Shown here: piece after piece, positions 9,313 to 20,232 of the stretch
Position numbering within the stretch: the stretch's first letter is position 1
How the letters are laid out: each line of letters starts with the position of its first letter
Assembly: GCF_048773025.1 (NCBI RefSeq)
Contig: NC_133559.1
Location: 16,460,501-16,524,500, forward strand
Direction: 5' to 3'
From: Camelus bactrianus
Taxonomy: Eukaryota; Chordata; Mammalia; Artiodactyla; Camelidae
DNA length: 64,000 nt
Notes under the pieces: generated by a model
Databases searched by the model: none
Told to the model about the DNA's origin: nothing
The model's input: the letters and a program-made list of their open reading frames with translations, nothing else
Position numbers and translations under genes: made by a program

Positions 9313-10105
9313 TTACTTCAGGCCAAAGTACAACCCCAATAGTCCCCGGAGGAAAAGCAGTCTGGAGCCTGGGAAGACTGGCCCTGCACACTCAGGTGCT
9401 TCCAGCAGCGGACTGGAACCCTGGGGACCAAGGGGAGCCTGGCCTGCAGCCCGCAGTTTTTCACGACCAGGAGATCACCAGCCAGCAGTCTCGCTGTGGT
9501 CCCCATCACAAACTGGGTGCAGCTCCATATGGCCAGGGCCTGGCTGAACTGGGACCCTGGATTCCAGGTGTTTCCTAGCCCCCGTGTCATCACACTGTCA
9601 TCCACCAGTTAGGCATTGATGACATGGACCAATAGCTTACAGCCCCACCAGAGAACCACCTCTCCCAGGAGGTGAGGGATTAACCCGACAAAGAATCCCA
9701 GAAGGCCCTCCTCCTGGAAATCTCCCCAGTGTAGCTCAGCATACCACTGTACTTAGCCTCCAGTCCCCAGACTGGACCACACAGCTCACTGAGATGACAA
9801 GCAGGGGGTGGGCCAGCATCCCAGGCACATACTGCATCATCACCCGGAGGCGTTCTCCTTCTCTTCAAGAAGCGAAGCCTACACATCACCTTGTTGGAAG
9901 CCTGCTCAACCTCATCCAGAGGGAAAACCTTCTTCTACTGCCCCAGGTCATAGAGGAGAGGGCGTTGGACATCACTGGGGGCCTCAGAACTTGCACAATG
10001 CACTTGGTGAAGATGAAGAAGCTGAGCAGACAGAGGACCTTTCTCCCCAGTAAGTTGGTCCCAGTGGTGGGGGCGTTGGCTCCTGATCCATCTGGAGGGG
10101 CCCTA
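9313..10105 (-). pseudogene. MTCH1P: Processed pseudogene of MTCH1 (mitochondrial carrier homolog 1)
   Basis: On the minus strand successive blocks match human MTCH1 in order, from memory: [88 protein letters not shown] and [13 protein letters not shown]1 is an outer mitochondrial membrane protein of the SLC25-like family. The blocks are contiguous with no introns, so this is a retrocopy. It lacks the N-terminal third and about 14 codons before MSNAL (parent DGKIGLFRGLSPRL). The matching blocks fall in all three minus-strand frames, so several frameshifts and stops make it non-coding. The parent stop aligns at about 9313-9315; some 3' UTR may continue below. It lies in CD247 intron 1 in the same orientation as CD247. 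Confidence 0.9.
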
Positions 10106-10367
10106 TCACATAGGGCAGAGGGTGGCTGAGCCCTGAAAAGAGCCTCAGTGCTCAGTGCACTGTTCCTGGAGCCCAGGCCCTTGGACGCACAGTCCATCCT
10201 GCAGCCCAGGGTGGCATGGACATTTGCAGTGCCCAGGCAGCAAATCGTGAGCCCCCACTGCCAGCTCCCCACCCCCCGGGCACCACTTCCCATCTGAAGC
10301 TCCCAGGGCACCTCTGTGCTTTTTACTTTAAGCGCAGTAAGCTGGAGCCTTCCCGCAGGGTAGCAGG

Positions 10368-10798
10368 TGTGAAAGGAAAATCAAAATTGTGTCAGAATGG
10401 CTAAGAGAGCTCTATAAAATGGAGCTGGGAGGCCGTTAAGAAAGTGTGACTTATGCACGGCCCAGCCTGGATGGAATCTGACCTTTTGACCTGATGATGT
10501 CATCCAGAAACTCAAGATACCTACCCTACAGTAACTCACGACAGACTGCCCACTTCTGGGACCCCTCGACTCTAAGACAACTTGTGATTCCTTAAGGATG
10601 AGTATCTTCTGACTCACGTCCGAGTCCATCACAGTGCTCACAGGGCAACATTTAACGACATGGTGACTTTTTGTCTTTACAAGTCCCCTCTCGGAACACT
10701 CATTTCAGGTTACTCAAATCTGTGTCTCCTGAATACTTAAGACCCCAAATAAACTCTTTTCTTACTTGCCGTCTCCTGCGGTATTTTTGGTTGACGCA
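10368..10798 (+). mobile_element. Possible solitary retroviral LTR fossil
   Basis: A TG...CA-bounded stretch with an AATAAA signal at about 10748 ('ccccaaataaactctttt') followed by 'cctgcggtatttttggttgacgca', the typical R/U5-like arrangement of an endogenous retrovirus LTR. No internal viral region is attached. Family not assigned with confidence; class I is my guess. It is old and broken. Confidence 0.4.
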
Positions 10799-10899
10799 GG
10801 ATACCTGGAACAGGCCCCAGGACATGCCCAAAGGAGGCTCCAGGGGAAACCAGAGATGGATCACGGTGTAGCTATCCATACGGCTCATTGAATCTAAAA

Positions 10900-11055
10900 A
10901 TGTTCCAAGTCTTATTAGTGAGAGTCAGCCCAGCGATCTCTGTACACCCTTTTGTCATCTTCACAACAGCCCTGAGTTTAGGACGTTTCATGGCACTGAC
11001 CATTAACAGGAAGAGTCTGGGGCCCCAGAAGTCAGCCTGGGGGAGGCACCCACCC
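10900..11055 (-). repeat. MIR SINE, antisense fragment
   Basis: 'acacccttttgtcatcttcacaacagccctgag' and the following 'accattaacaggaagagtctggggcccc' are consistent with a reverse MIR. Diverged. Confidence 0.45.
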
Positions 11056-11319
11056 CAACAGGGTCTGGCTTCTTTGGGCGAGCTGTATTTGAGCTGTGTT
11101 TGAGCTGTGTTATTTGTCTACCTCCCAGGCAGGCTGTGAGCTTCTGCAAACAGGGGGAACAGGACTTAATCCTCTCTGTCCTGCCATTGCCCCAAGCTGC
11201 AGGCACACCCTGGTGTCCATGTCCCCCTCCAGCAAATCCTATTTAGGAGCAGGGCATCTGCTGAACTCCCTCACATCCCACTAGTAAGGATCCCTCCCAT
11301 TTGGACCCCAATTTTTACT

Positions 11320-11540
11320 TTTAAAGTTACTTCCTGTGCCTGATCAAATTTGATTCTCATGAAAGCCCAAAAAGTAGGAAGGGGGCTATTACTGGGTCCA
11401 ATTCCCAGGCTGATAACCTGAGACCAGTGGAATCAAGTCACTTCCCTGAGGACACCTGCGGGTTAGAGGCCGAGCTGGGACGACTGGTCTCCTGATTCCG
11501 GGTACTTGTCTAACCACTCTGCCTTAGGTGCACCTCACCT
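11320..11540 (-). repeat. MIR SINE, antisense
   Basis: 'ttgattctcatgaaagccc', 'gctattactgggtcc', 'gaatcaagtcacttccctgaggacac', 'aggccgagctgggacgac' and 'gtctaaccactctgcc' follow the reverse MIR consensus over nearly its whole length. Confidence 0.75.
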
Positions 11541-11749
11541 TTGGGTACAGAACGCAGAGTTTCAACCCAGCTCTCAATTCACAGCCCTTACTCTTTGCCG
11601 GCTTTTGACACTTAGTCACGGCAGCTTGTGAACTTTTCCCATCGTGCCTCCCTCCCCAACAAGCCCTGGAAATCACAGATGATGCATTTTGGTTTCACTT
11701 GCTTATTTCCCCTCCTCACCTAAGCACGGACGGTGCCACTTAAGAAGAG

Positions 11750-11965
11750 GAAAGAGCAGAGGCCTTAGAGCCAGAAAGGCTAAGATTTAAATTCTGAATC
11801 TGCTGCTTACTGGCTTTGTGGTTTGGGACAGCTTTCTTAAACACTCTGAGCTTCAATTCCTCCACCTGCAAAAGGGTTTGAATAAGACTGACTTCACAGG
11901 GCAGTTATGCAGATGAAATGAAACAACAGTATACAGGGCAGTGCCCGGCCTGGTGGCACTTGCTG
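11750..11965 (+). repeat. MIR SINE, near full length
   Basis: 'gccttagagccagaaaggctaag', 'ctgcttactggctttgtggtttggg', 'cttcaattcctccacctgcaaaaggg' and 'agttatgcagatgaaatg' run in MIR order. Confidence 0.8.
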
Positions 11966-12224
11966 AGCCCGCAGGTCTAAAGTGACCTTCTTTGCTACAA
12001 TAGAGGATCTGGAGGTACCAGCAGCAGCAGGCATGGACCTGGGCTTCCCGCCCCTTCATGCCAAGGTGGGGATGGAACCTGGTTAGCATCCCCAGCTCAA
12101 GATGGAGTGACTCACCCTTCAGGGTGTATGAGGATAACACACACACACGTTGCCTGGCACAAGGCAGGAGCACAATCACGTGCGGACATTCTGAGAACTC
12201 CCGGCTTCACAAAATGGTAACGCG

Positions 12225-12410
12225 GTAACTTACGTTTGCACTCAGTGTACGGTTTAGGGAACTCTCTGCCCTTGCGTTTTCTGATTTAATCCTCAGAACT
12301 AATTAATATGGGCAAAATTACGGCCAATTCTATTCAGATGAAGAAACTGAGGCTCAGAAAGGTCACAGAGCTAGAAAGTTCTCAAGGTTCGTCTGATACA
12401 GAGTTCCTTG
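12225..12410 (-). repeat. MIR SINE, antisense
   Basis: 'ctgatttaatcctcagaact', 'cagatgaagaaactgaggctcagaaaggtcacagagctag' and 'gttcgtctgatacagag' match reverse MIR. Confidence 0.8.
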
Positions 12411-12694
12411 TCTCTCCACATTATCCTGGTGCCTCTGGGGTTTCTCTCATCCAGAGAGCTTCCCATCTTTTGTAGGAATTTCTTCTCTGATACCTCAAGC
12501 CTCTGCTTGAATACCTCGGGTAACAGAGAGCTCACCACCTGTCAGTTACTGGTGGAGAGTGCTAATTCTCAGAGCTTTGAAAAAACAACTTTGGTCCTAG
12601 TTCTGTCTCCAGAAGCATGAAGAACACAGATTCTCCCACTTTCATAGGGCCTTTAAAATCCCACCCGTGTCCAGCTTGTCTCTCTCTTAATAAG

Positions 12695-12895
12695 AAGCAG
12701 TTTAGCATCGCAGCAAGACTAAATCCTTTGAAGGTAGACATCTTGAGTCCGAGACCTGGCCCTGCTACTTAATTAGCTGTGTGCACATGGGATGATCATA
12801 GCTACCTCCAGGCTGAGCGAGGTGAATGGAATGGGCTGGGTACCTAGTAAGCTCTCAGTCCATAGGCACTAATGGTATCAATACTAATAGCGTAC
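12695..12895 (+). repeat. MIR SINE
   Basis: 'gagacctggccctgctacttaattagctgtgtgcac' and 'gcgaggtgaatggaatgggctgggtacctagtaagctctcag' match MIR, with an internal gap. Confidence 0.65.
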
Positions 12896-13189
12896 GATTC
12901 AGGCAGGAGCGGACAGCTACCAAGCTCCCTGACCACCTTGTGTATCTCCAGCCTTGAGCCCCAGGTCCTGCTGCTGCCCAGCCCCACCCCCAGACTCAGA
13001 CACAATGGGTGATGGTGTTGCAGGCTAAGAATTTAGAAAACAGGAAGTCATGTGTTTTCAGGAAGGCAGTGGCAGCAGCGATGGGGGTGCCTGAGCTGGG
13101 GGTGATGCCCAGCCCATCGACCACAGCACTCCAGGCAGCCAGACCTCCTGCTCAAGGGAGTTGCTCACTTTCATTGAGCAACTAACTTT

Positions 13190-13425
13190 TGCTGCAGTGG
13201 GAAAGATACAGACTAGATACATAGGATAATAGTTACAACCTCCAGTTGAAGATTTACTTTATGCCAGGAAGTAGGTGTGAGTTTTCTCATTTCGTCCTAA
13301 CAGCAACTATGACTTTACAACTGGGGAATCTGAGACTTGGAGAGGTTTATTAACACCTAAGGTCTAGAGGCAGGGATGAACCCAGGCCTGTCTGAATCCA
13401 TAATCTAGATATCATTTGGTCCAGA
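13190..13425 (-). repeat. MIR SINE, antisense
   Basis: 'tttatgccaggaagtaggtg', 'tttctcatttcgtcctaacagcaa', 'acaactggggaatctgagacttggagagg' and 'gaacccaggcctgtctgaatcc' follow reverse MIR. Confidence 0.75.
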
Positions 13426-13999
13426 CTTGGTACTGCCCTTGGACCACTTACTGGTCTTCAGGGATGGGGAGAAGGGTTCCTCACCAGGCAGTGGAGACCT
13501 TCTTTCTCAAAGGATCCACATTCGTAGATGATATCCTGACTCTAAAAATGCCTTTTTTCTTTAAGGAGGCAGGGGGCTGAAAATGCTAGGGGGTTAACAG
13601 GTATCACTGGCCTGCTATCAAATGCGAGGCCAGGACCCTCACTGGCCAATGCCCATAAAGGCTGACCCACTTGGAGATGCCCTAATCACGTTGACTTGCA
13701 GAACAAGTCTCCATCATTTATTAGGATAATATAATTTATTGCTATTCACTTTAGGTTGCCAGTATCCTCAACCCCCTCCTCAGTGCTGGATTTCAAATAT
13801 TCATGTTTCATTGTAAAGTTAATCATCTGGTCACAACCACCTACAAATTATATATTCATAGACAAAAATTCTAAGGGAATGGGGGTGGAAAGGAGCTGTT
13901 TGATTTCATACAGGTAACAGGACTATGAGTAAATATTTCCCTTATTATATTTTTATTTCCATTAAACTTGTTATGGTTTGGGCAATAGTTTAAAAAATT

Positions 14000-14360
14000 T
14001 TTTTCTGTAATCACTTTTTTATTTTCAAGTAAATCAACTCATTATAAAAGTGCAGGAAAGTAGGAAAAATAAAAATCACCCATAATACCAGGTTCAAATG
14101 CAGCCACTATTGACATGATGGCAGACTGTCCTCCAAGGTATTGGTTATTTATAAATTCTAATCATTCTACATAAAATGTTTAGTTAGCATTATAATTTAA
14201 CATTATATTTTTATGTTATTTCACATATTCATATTTCATGTTATGGTTTTACTGAATATCCTTTTTAATGGCTGCATAATAATCCTTCCACTATTTATGT
14301 AGTCATTCCCCATCAATGACCATTTATTTCTAATTTTTCATCATTGTAAAAAATTATAGG
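14000..14360 (+). repeat. Ancient L1-like 3' UTR fragment
   Basis: 'tcattataaaagtgcaggaaag', 'aaaaatcacccataataccagg', 'gactgtcctccaaggtattgg' and 'gaatatcctttttaatggctgcat' resemble old mammalian L1 (L1ME/L1M-type) 3' UTR. A related block lies at 31540. Family level is uncertain. Confidence 0.45.
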
Positions 14361-14434
14361 ATGAAAAGCTTCATTCCTAAAGCTTTTACAGGTTTATAAT
14401 TGAATCAATAATACTTTAAAAAATGAAAGCTAAC

Positions 14435-14565
14435 TGGTCCAAGAGAAAAAAATCAGCAAAAGATACAAGTAGGCAATTCTCAGAGGAGGAAAAATGAATT
14501 GCTTATAAACATAAAAAGACACTCAGTCTCACTACTGGTCAGGTAAATAAAGGTAAAAATGATGA
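14435..14565 (+). repeat. LINE-1 ORF2 fragment
   Basis: 'aaaagatacaagtaggcaattctcagaggagg' followed by 'taaacataaaaagacactcagtctcactactg' corresponds to the well-known ORF2 segment with the FSEEE..YKH-like motif. Truncated on both sides. Confidence 0.65.
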
Positions 14566-15245
14566 AGAGATGGATCCCATTTTCTCAGGTAGTCAGAAGG
14601 CCACAGCTATGAGGATATGGGGAAGAAGGACACTTCTGGCAAAGGAGCAGGAGGTGCAAAGGTCCTGTGGTGGTCCCAGGTCTGGTGTGTCTGAACAGCA
14701 AGGAGGTGGGTATGGCCAGGGTGGCATGAATGAGAGAGACCACTTGAAAATGAGTTTAGAGGGTGACGAGAGGGTGAGGGCATTAGTTAGAACCTCCTTG
14801 GTCAGTCGATTTTACTCTTAATGAGAGGAGCAATTGCAGGATTTTCTCTTTTTACAACAAATACACACTGTTTGTAATTTCAAAAACATGAATACATTTT
14901 AAAAGAAAAAAAATTAAAGCCAGTTGGAGGAAACTTGGCTCACTGTTACCTCGGGCCCCCGGGTTGCCTGGAGACGCAGGACAGACGAGCTGCGGGGCAG
15001 GCCTGAGGTCTGTCCGGGCTGCACTGCCAGGGCCCGGCCTACTCTCTAGAGGTCCTCCGTGATTTGTCTTCATTCACCCAAATGGCAGTCATCTTTATCT
15101 TTTTCTGCCCTTGCCCTATAAACCAAGCTAAGGTTTCCACCCAGAAAGTGGCTTTATTTCTACTGAAGGGCTGCAAATCCGTTCATTCTTTTGCTGTCTC
15201 ATCTTTCATTAACACGTATGACCATCAAGCCTTTGTTTCTGTTAC

Positions 15246-15600
15246 CAGCTGAATTGTGTTCCCTCAAAATTTAGATGTTGAAGTCCTAACCCCCAGTACC
15301 TCAGATTGTGACTGTATGTGAAGACAGAGTCTTCAAAGAGGTAATTAAGTTAAGAGGAAGTCTTAGGATGGGCCCTGATCCAGTATGACTGGTGGCCTTA
15401 TAAGAAGATGCCGTTAGGACACAGGCACGCACAGAGGAAAGACCATGCGAAGACACAGAGAGCAGACAGCCGTCTACAAGCCAAGGAGAGAGGCTCTGAG
15501 AAGAAATCAACCCTGCCCACACCTTGATCTCGGACTTCTAGCCTCCAGAACTGTGGGAAAATAAATTTCTGTTGTTTAAGCCACTCAGCCCTAACAATTA
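15246..15600 (+). mobile_element. MaLR LTR fossil (MLT1/MST-like, ERVL-MaLR)
   Basis: Begins 'gctgaattgtgttccctcaaaatttagatgttgaagtcc', continues through 'ggccttataagaagatg' and 'agccaaggagagaggc', and ends 'gcctccagaactgtgggaaaataaatttctgttgtttaagcc', including the AATAAA signal. This is a solo LTR of the MaLR group. It is a eutherian-age fossil with no internal region, and it is broken. Confidence 0.8.
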
Positions 15601-16050
15601 CGGTTTCCTTCTCCATAAACAACCCCCGTAACTCCTCACTTCTGCGTAATTGCAAGGAAGGGGCATATTGCATTAAACTAGAAGCTAGCTCAGTGCCTGA
15701 AACCTAGTAGGTACTCAGAACCCCGTGGTGAGGATCAAGTCAAGACACAGAGCTAGCCTGCACTTGAGCAGGGAGGTGAGCAAGTAAACAGATCTTCCCA
15801 TCGAGAGAGAGGCACAGGGTGCTGAGGAGACTGGAGGGAGGCGACGCCTTTGCTGATGCTCTGGGAGTAAGACAGTGACAGGCAAGTGACCTCCCCTGGC
15901 CAGCAGAATTCCCCTTTCAGTTCCTTCCACTTATTCCACCTTCCCAGCAGCCCCTCAAGGCCAGAGGACAAGTCTCTCATTTCAGTGGACAGCACTTGCT
16001 CTGTGCCAGGCATGGAATAAAGTATAGATAGATATACAGGGAGAGAGTGC

Positions 16051-16247
16051 TATCTATATCTATATCTATATCTATATCTATATCTATATCTATATCTATA
16101 TCTATATCTATATCTTTATCTATATCTACACACATACACATACGTGTGTATACATGTATGCGTGTGTGTATATATACATATATGCATGTAAGTGTATATA
16201 CAATCTGTCTACATCTATGTCAATGTCTATATCAGTATCTTTATATC
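16051..16247 (+). repeat. (TATATC)n microsatellite grading into TA/TG-rich repeat
   Basis: About thirteen TATATC units at 16051-16128, then a decayed stretch of TA, TG and CA dinucleotides to about 16247 ('catacgtgtgtatacatg'). Mixed composition suggests repeated expansion and mutation. Confidence 0.9.
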
Positions 16248-16334
16248 AAGAGAAAGAAAGAGGGACTCTTTCTTTCCTCTTGCTGCCAACTTGGACCCAT
16301 GGCTTTCCTGTGACTCCAGAGGTTGACTCTATAA

Positions 16335-16545
16335 CAATCATGGTCATAAAGAAACATTTGCTCTACACTTTCAGTTTACAAAACCCTTTTATATTCTTGA
16401 TTTCATTTGATTCTCATAAGAGGGGAGTGAAGTAAGCTGGGCAGATCTTATTTGCTCCACTTTGCAGATAAAGAGACCGAAGGTCAGGGAGGTGAAATGA
16501 CCTTCCGGAAGTCCCGAGGCGCATGTGGAGTAGAGCCTGGGTGAG
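16335..16545 (-). repeat. MIR SINE, antisense
   Basis: 'aaacccttttatattcttgatttcatttgattctcataag', 'ccactttgcagataaagagaccgaaggtcagggagg' and 'gtggagtagagcctgg' match reverse MIR. Confidence 0.7.
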
Positions 16546-16734
16546 AGGCCGGGTCTTGGCAGGCCTTTGTTCTTTCTCACACAGCACACAGCCCTCGCAT
16601 TATGCTCTCGAACATCAGCACCATTTAAAAGAAATCCACTCGAGAGCAAACCTCTCACATAAAAATTCCAGGCGGAATTTTGCCATTTCTCTGAGACTTT
16701 AATTTATTCTGCAGTTGAACCCTCACAGTGGGCA

Positions 16735-17000
16735 GAGATGTATGCACAAAGATGTTTATTGCGTCATTATCTGCAGGAGCAAAAAAAGAAGAAAAACAAC
16801 ATAAATGTCCACCAACTAGGAACCGATAAATAAATTTTGGTATATTCATATATAGTAGTTCAAAAAAAAAAAAAAACATACACATGCACAATGGATAGTT
16901 CTGCATGCGCTGCTACGGAAAGACTGCCAAGATAATTAAATGAAAAAAGCAAGCTCTAGAATAGTGTGTATATTATTTGTGTGTAAAAAAGAAAAGGCAT
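16735..17000 (+). repeat. Old LINE-1 3' end fragment
   Basis: 'gatgtttattgcgtcattatctgcaggagc', 'aaatgtccaccaactaggaaccgataaataaa', 'gctacggaaagactgccaagat' and 'aaaagcaagctctagaatagtgtgta' are the order of old L1 (L1M-type) ORF2 end plus 3' UTR. Confidence 0.7.
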
Positions 17001-17214
17001 ATCAATTAGGCTGCATATGTATACTTATATACACATAAACACATATACGGATGGAGTTCCCATTTAGGATGATGAAAAAGTTCTGGAAACATTCATGATT
17101 ATGATAAATCTCTCCATTTAGGTCTCTTTAGTTTCTGTAAACATGGTTTAAGCTTTTCAGTGTACAAGTTCTGTATATAATTTGTTAAGATCATTCCTTT
17201 TTTGGGGAAGAAGC

Positions 17215-17400
17215 CACTGACTGGGAGAAAATATCTTGAAATCACATATACAAAAGAGGATTGAGTCCTGAATATATAAACCTCTAAAATACATCAGGAA
17301 GTTTCAGAGGGAAATTGCTCTGCATCCTATTTGTGATCCTGGTTACATGAATCTATCCAAATTTTAAAACTCATAAAACTACACACCAAAAGTAGTGTAT
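17215..17400 (+). repeat. LINE-1 fragments
   Basis: 'gactgggagaaaatatcttgaaatcacatat' and 'gagtcctgaatatataaacc' are L1 ORF2-like. They are followed by 'ggttacatgaatctatccaaattttaaaactcataaaactacacacc', an L1M 3' UTR motif. Two pieces of old L1 are juxtaposed. Confidence 0.55.
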
Positions 17401-17402
17401 TA

Positions 17403-17435
17403 TTTATTACTATTACTATTACTATTACTATTACT
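17403..17435 (+). repeat. (TATTAC)n microsatellite
   Basis: Five to six imperfect TATTAC units directly after the L1 fragment. Confidence 0.8.
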
Positions 17436-17549
17436 TTAAGTCTGTAATTTTAAAAATTTAAAAACTATCAGACAGTTAAAAAAAGAAAAATTTCTGGAAA
17501 TAGATAGTGATGATAGTTGTACAACATTGTTCATCATAATAAAAATGTT

Positions 17550-17550
<1 letters not shown>

Positions 17551-17593
<43 letters not shown>

Positions 17594-17614
17594 CCTACCT
17601 ACCTACCTATCTAT
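17551..17614 (+). repeat. (CTAT)n/(CTAC)n tetranucleotide microsatellite
   Basis: About ten CTAT units, then four CTAC units and two more CTAT. A compound tetranucleotide tract, probably length-variable between individuals. Confidence 0.92.
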
Positions 17615-18689
17615 ATGGGTAACTATATCCACAAAATATGTTTTCCATGGTTAACTCTGGTGAGGAGTAAAGGAGGAGGAGGTTGGGGAAATTTTACTTA
17701 TTTTCCAATTTGCACATTTTTGTGCTCTTTGAAACTCTACGATAGTATAATACAGTTATAATATTAAACAACTCAAACAAAAACAAATGACATGAACCAT
17801 TAAACCAAGCAAGGTGTGTGTGGCACAGCTCTAGGCAGGGAGAAGGTAGAGGGACAGAGACGCATTCATCGAGGAAAGACCCTGTGGCTCAGTACATTTC
17901 TGGTGATGACCTGCTGGGGTTTGGAAGTATTTTAAATACACGGAAAACTTCACCCTAATGGTACTTGGGGAAAATTTAATATATTTATGCATGAACATTT
18001 GAACTGCTGATGAATAGCACTGGTGTTATTGTTACTATTATCTAATGCTGCAGAAAATAGACGCTTTTACACGCAAGTCCTTCCTTGCTACCATCCCTGA
18101 CATGAGAACCCACCCTGCTAGGTGAGAGCAGCTCTGTCCCGACCGCGCTCCAAACATGCTGCTACTTCTGCGAGTTAACGCACCCCAGAGGCCAAGCAGG
18201 TTTCTGGGCGTTGGTAGCTGAGCTGCCCGGGCAACCCAAGGGAGACCCTGGGGCAGAAGGGAGCCAAAGTCTGGGCCCTACCTGCAGCCCTCATCCGCCC
18301 TCTGAGAACCGTCCTGCTGGCCCCAGGCGACTGAGGGTACCTCCTTCCGGCTCCTGCAGCACCCACAGCAGAAACCTGTGTATCTATCTGCCTGCCTGAC
18401 ATCCCCTCCAGGAGGGGCTCCCCGAACCTGGGGTGGTGCCTCCTCCACCTCTGTAGGCCCTGTGATGGGCTTCTCTTGAGACACTGTGGCAGGCTGGCGG
18501 GGTGGGGGACAAGGAACAGGATGAGGCCCGGCTGAGCAGCTTCCCACTGCACCGAGCTTCAGCTTCTCGGAGACTGGGGGAGGAAATGCTATGCTGATTT
18601 GAAATCAGACACAGACACCTCAAGGGATAGAGCCAACGACTCCCCGGGATTTTTCAAGAGGCAAGCCTGAGCCTTGGGAGGCTCACTGT

Positions 18690-19310
18690 CCACCACGTGG
18701 GGGGTCCCTCAAGGAAAGGGGACGGGGAGAGGCGGTGGCTGGCTCTCCGGGGCTTCTCCCCGGGGTGGCCATGTTCACACTGACCTTCGGCCCCGGCCAC
18801 CTGGGTCTGATAGGGACGGGTCCTGCCCAGGCTGTCACCGCCCACCCTGTGCGCTCCGGGGTCCGAGCCCGCCTCTCGAACCACACCCAAAGCCGACGTG
18901 TGCCGGACCACAACCCGAGTCACCAGAATCATGAAGGACAGCTCTTCCCATGAGGAATAGGGGGCCTGGGCTCAGCTGAGGGCCTGAGGCTCTTGCTCCC
19001 CAGGCGGCCAGGGTGGGCTCCCGGCGCCGTCCCACAGCCTCTCGGTGCGGTTACCGGGAGCAGCAGCTCCTCCCCTCGGCCCACAGCTGTCTCCTCGCTC
19101 GAGGTTTCCTGTTGAGCGCCGCCATCCAGGGCCTGGGTTATCGCCCGAGATCTCCCATCTGAACTTGAACTGCTCAGGCGCCCGCCCCCACTTGCGGTCC
19201 CTTCCCCCGAACCGCACCGCCCCCAGCCTCTGCGGGGAAGTCGGCCCGGGGCTGGGAGCGCTCGGGGGTGGCTGGATGGGCGCTGGGCTCTGGGGGGGGG
19301 GGGGGGCTGG
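18690..19310. promoter_or_regulatory. GC-rich, CpG-dense patch with long G run
   Basis: Elevated GC and frequent CpG (for example 'cccgcctctcg', 'cggttaccgggagc', 'gcgctcgggggtgg') in the middle of an otherwise average intron. It ends near a 15-base G run at 19292-19306 with flanking GGG tracts able to form a G-quadruplex. Long open frames here on both strands (up to 213 codons) are explained by low stop frequency in GC-rich DNA. It could be an intronic regulatory element; this is inference only. Confidence 0.45.
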
Positions 19311-20099
19311 GGCCGGAGGGGCTGCCTCCCAGACGTTGGAGAGGACTGTCCAGGGGTCCTCTTGAGAGGCACGGACGGAGCCACGCTCTGGGCCTCCATG
19401 GGGATGGAGAGGACAGAGACTGGGAGAAAGCCTGGCCCTGGGTCGCCTGACACATGTGCGGCTGTGTCCATAGTCACACAGCCTGAGGACAAGCTGCTGC
19501 CTTCCGATTTGAAGGCTTAGGAGACAAAAATTCCCTTTGGAGAGACTTAAACCTCTCCCTGGGAGCGCCTCGATCCCCCCAGCACTGCTTCCCCTTCTCA
19601 GAGGCGGAAGCACAGGGGTCTGTTCTCACACAAGGGGGACTCCAAATGTCGTCAAAGCTGCCGCTCTCAGAATCGACAGCTACTTTCATTTCGGAGCCCT
19701 GAGCATTGTGTCAGCTGCCTTCCTGGCTCTTAGGCCCAGCAATTAGCCAGCGCTGGATGTTACCTCCAGCCTGATGGGGCAGTGCTCTGAGGATCCAGGA
19801 ATCCCCAGCTCCAGGAGTGCGCATGCAGGGTTGGGGCTGCATTCTCTCCCATTAGCCCAGGAGTGAGGCGCCAGGGTAGGGGAGGAGAATGGCCAAGGAG
19901 GTAGGCCCTGTCAGCTTCTCCTGGTTTCCTCTGACTTGAGCTGATCAGGTCTCATGACAGGGTATTTACGAAAAATAGGATGCAGAGAATTTTGACTTAG
20001 AAGAATAGAAAAAGTCAGTTGAGCTGGTTTCTGGGTGAAGAGGGGTTCCTTCACTCCTCTTGGCCCACAGCAGAGCCAAAGCCCACAGCAGTGCTTGCC

Positions 20100-20232
20100 A
20101 GTTTGTTCTGAGGCCTGTGTCAGAATCACCCCAGAGCAGCTGAATTTGAGTCTCTGAAGGAGTGCCCAGGGATCTGCCTTCTAACATGCTCCCCCATATT
20201 CTCTTTTGTGCTACACTTTGGGGACCACTGCC
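20100..20232 (+). repeat. hAT-type MITE-like fragment (MER20-like)
   Basis: 'tgtgtcagaatcaccccagagcagctgaatttgag', 'cccagggatctgcc' and the terminal 'acactttggggaccactg' resemble a MER20-type non-autonomous hAT element. Confidence 0.45.

Larger units (their letters stand above)
10106..15245 (-). other. CD247: CD247 intron 1, segment with LTR-like fossil and MIR cluster
   Basis: Intronic DNA between the MTCH1 retrocopy and the MaLR LTR. Repeats inside are listed separately. The stretches 12410-12690, 12900-13190, 13430-14000 and 14570-15240 show nothing I can name. The last begins with purine-rich sequence and contains a short GC-rich CpG-bearing patch at 14950-15030. Confidence 0.55.

Noticed and set aside
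16047-16313. ORF of repeated Ile-Ser
   Set aside because: Direct translation of the TATATC microsatellite.
18929-19613. Overlapping 187- and 213-codon minus-strand ORFs
   Set aside because: Both frames are low-complexity P/A/G/R-rich in a CpG-dense patch and look like nothing known; stop codons are simply rare there.
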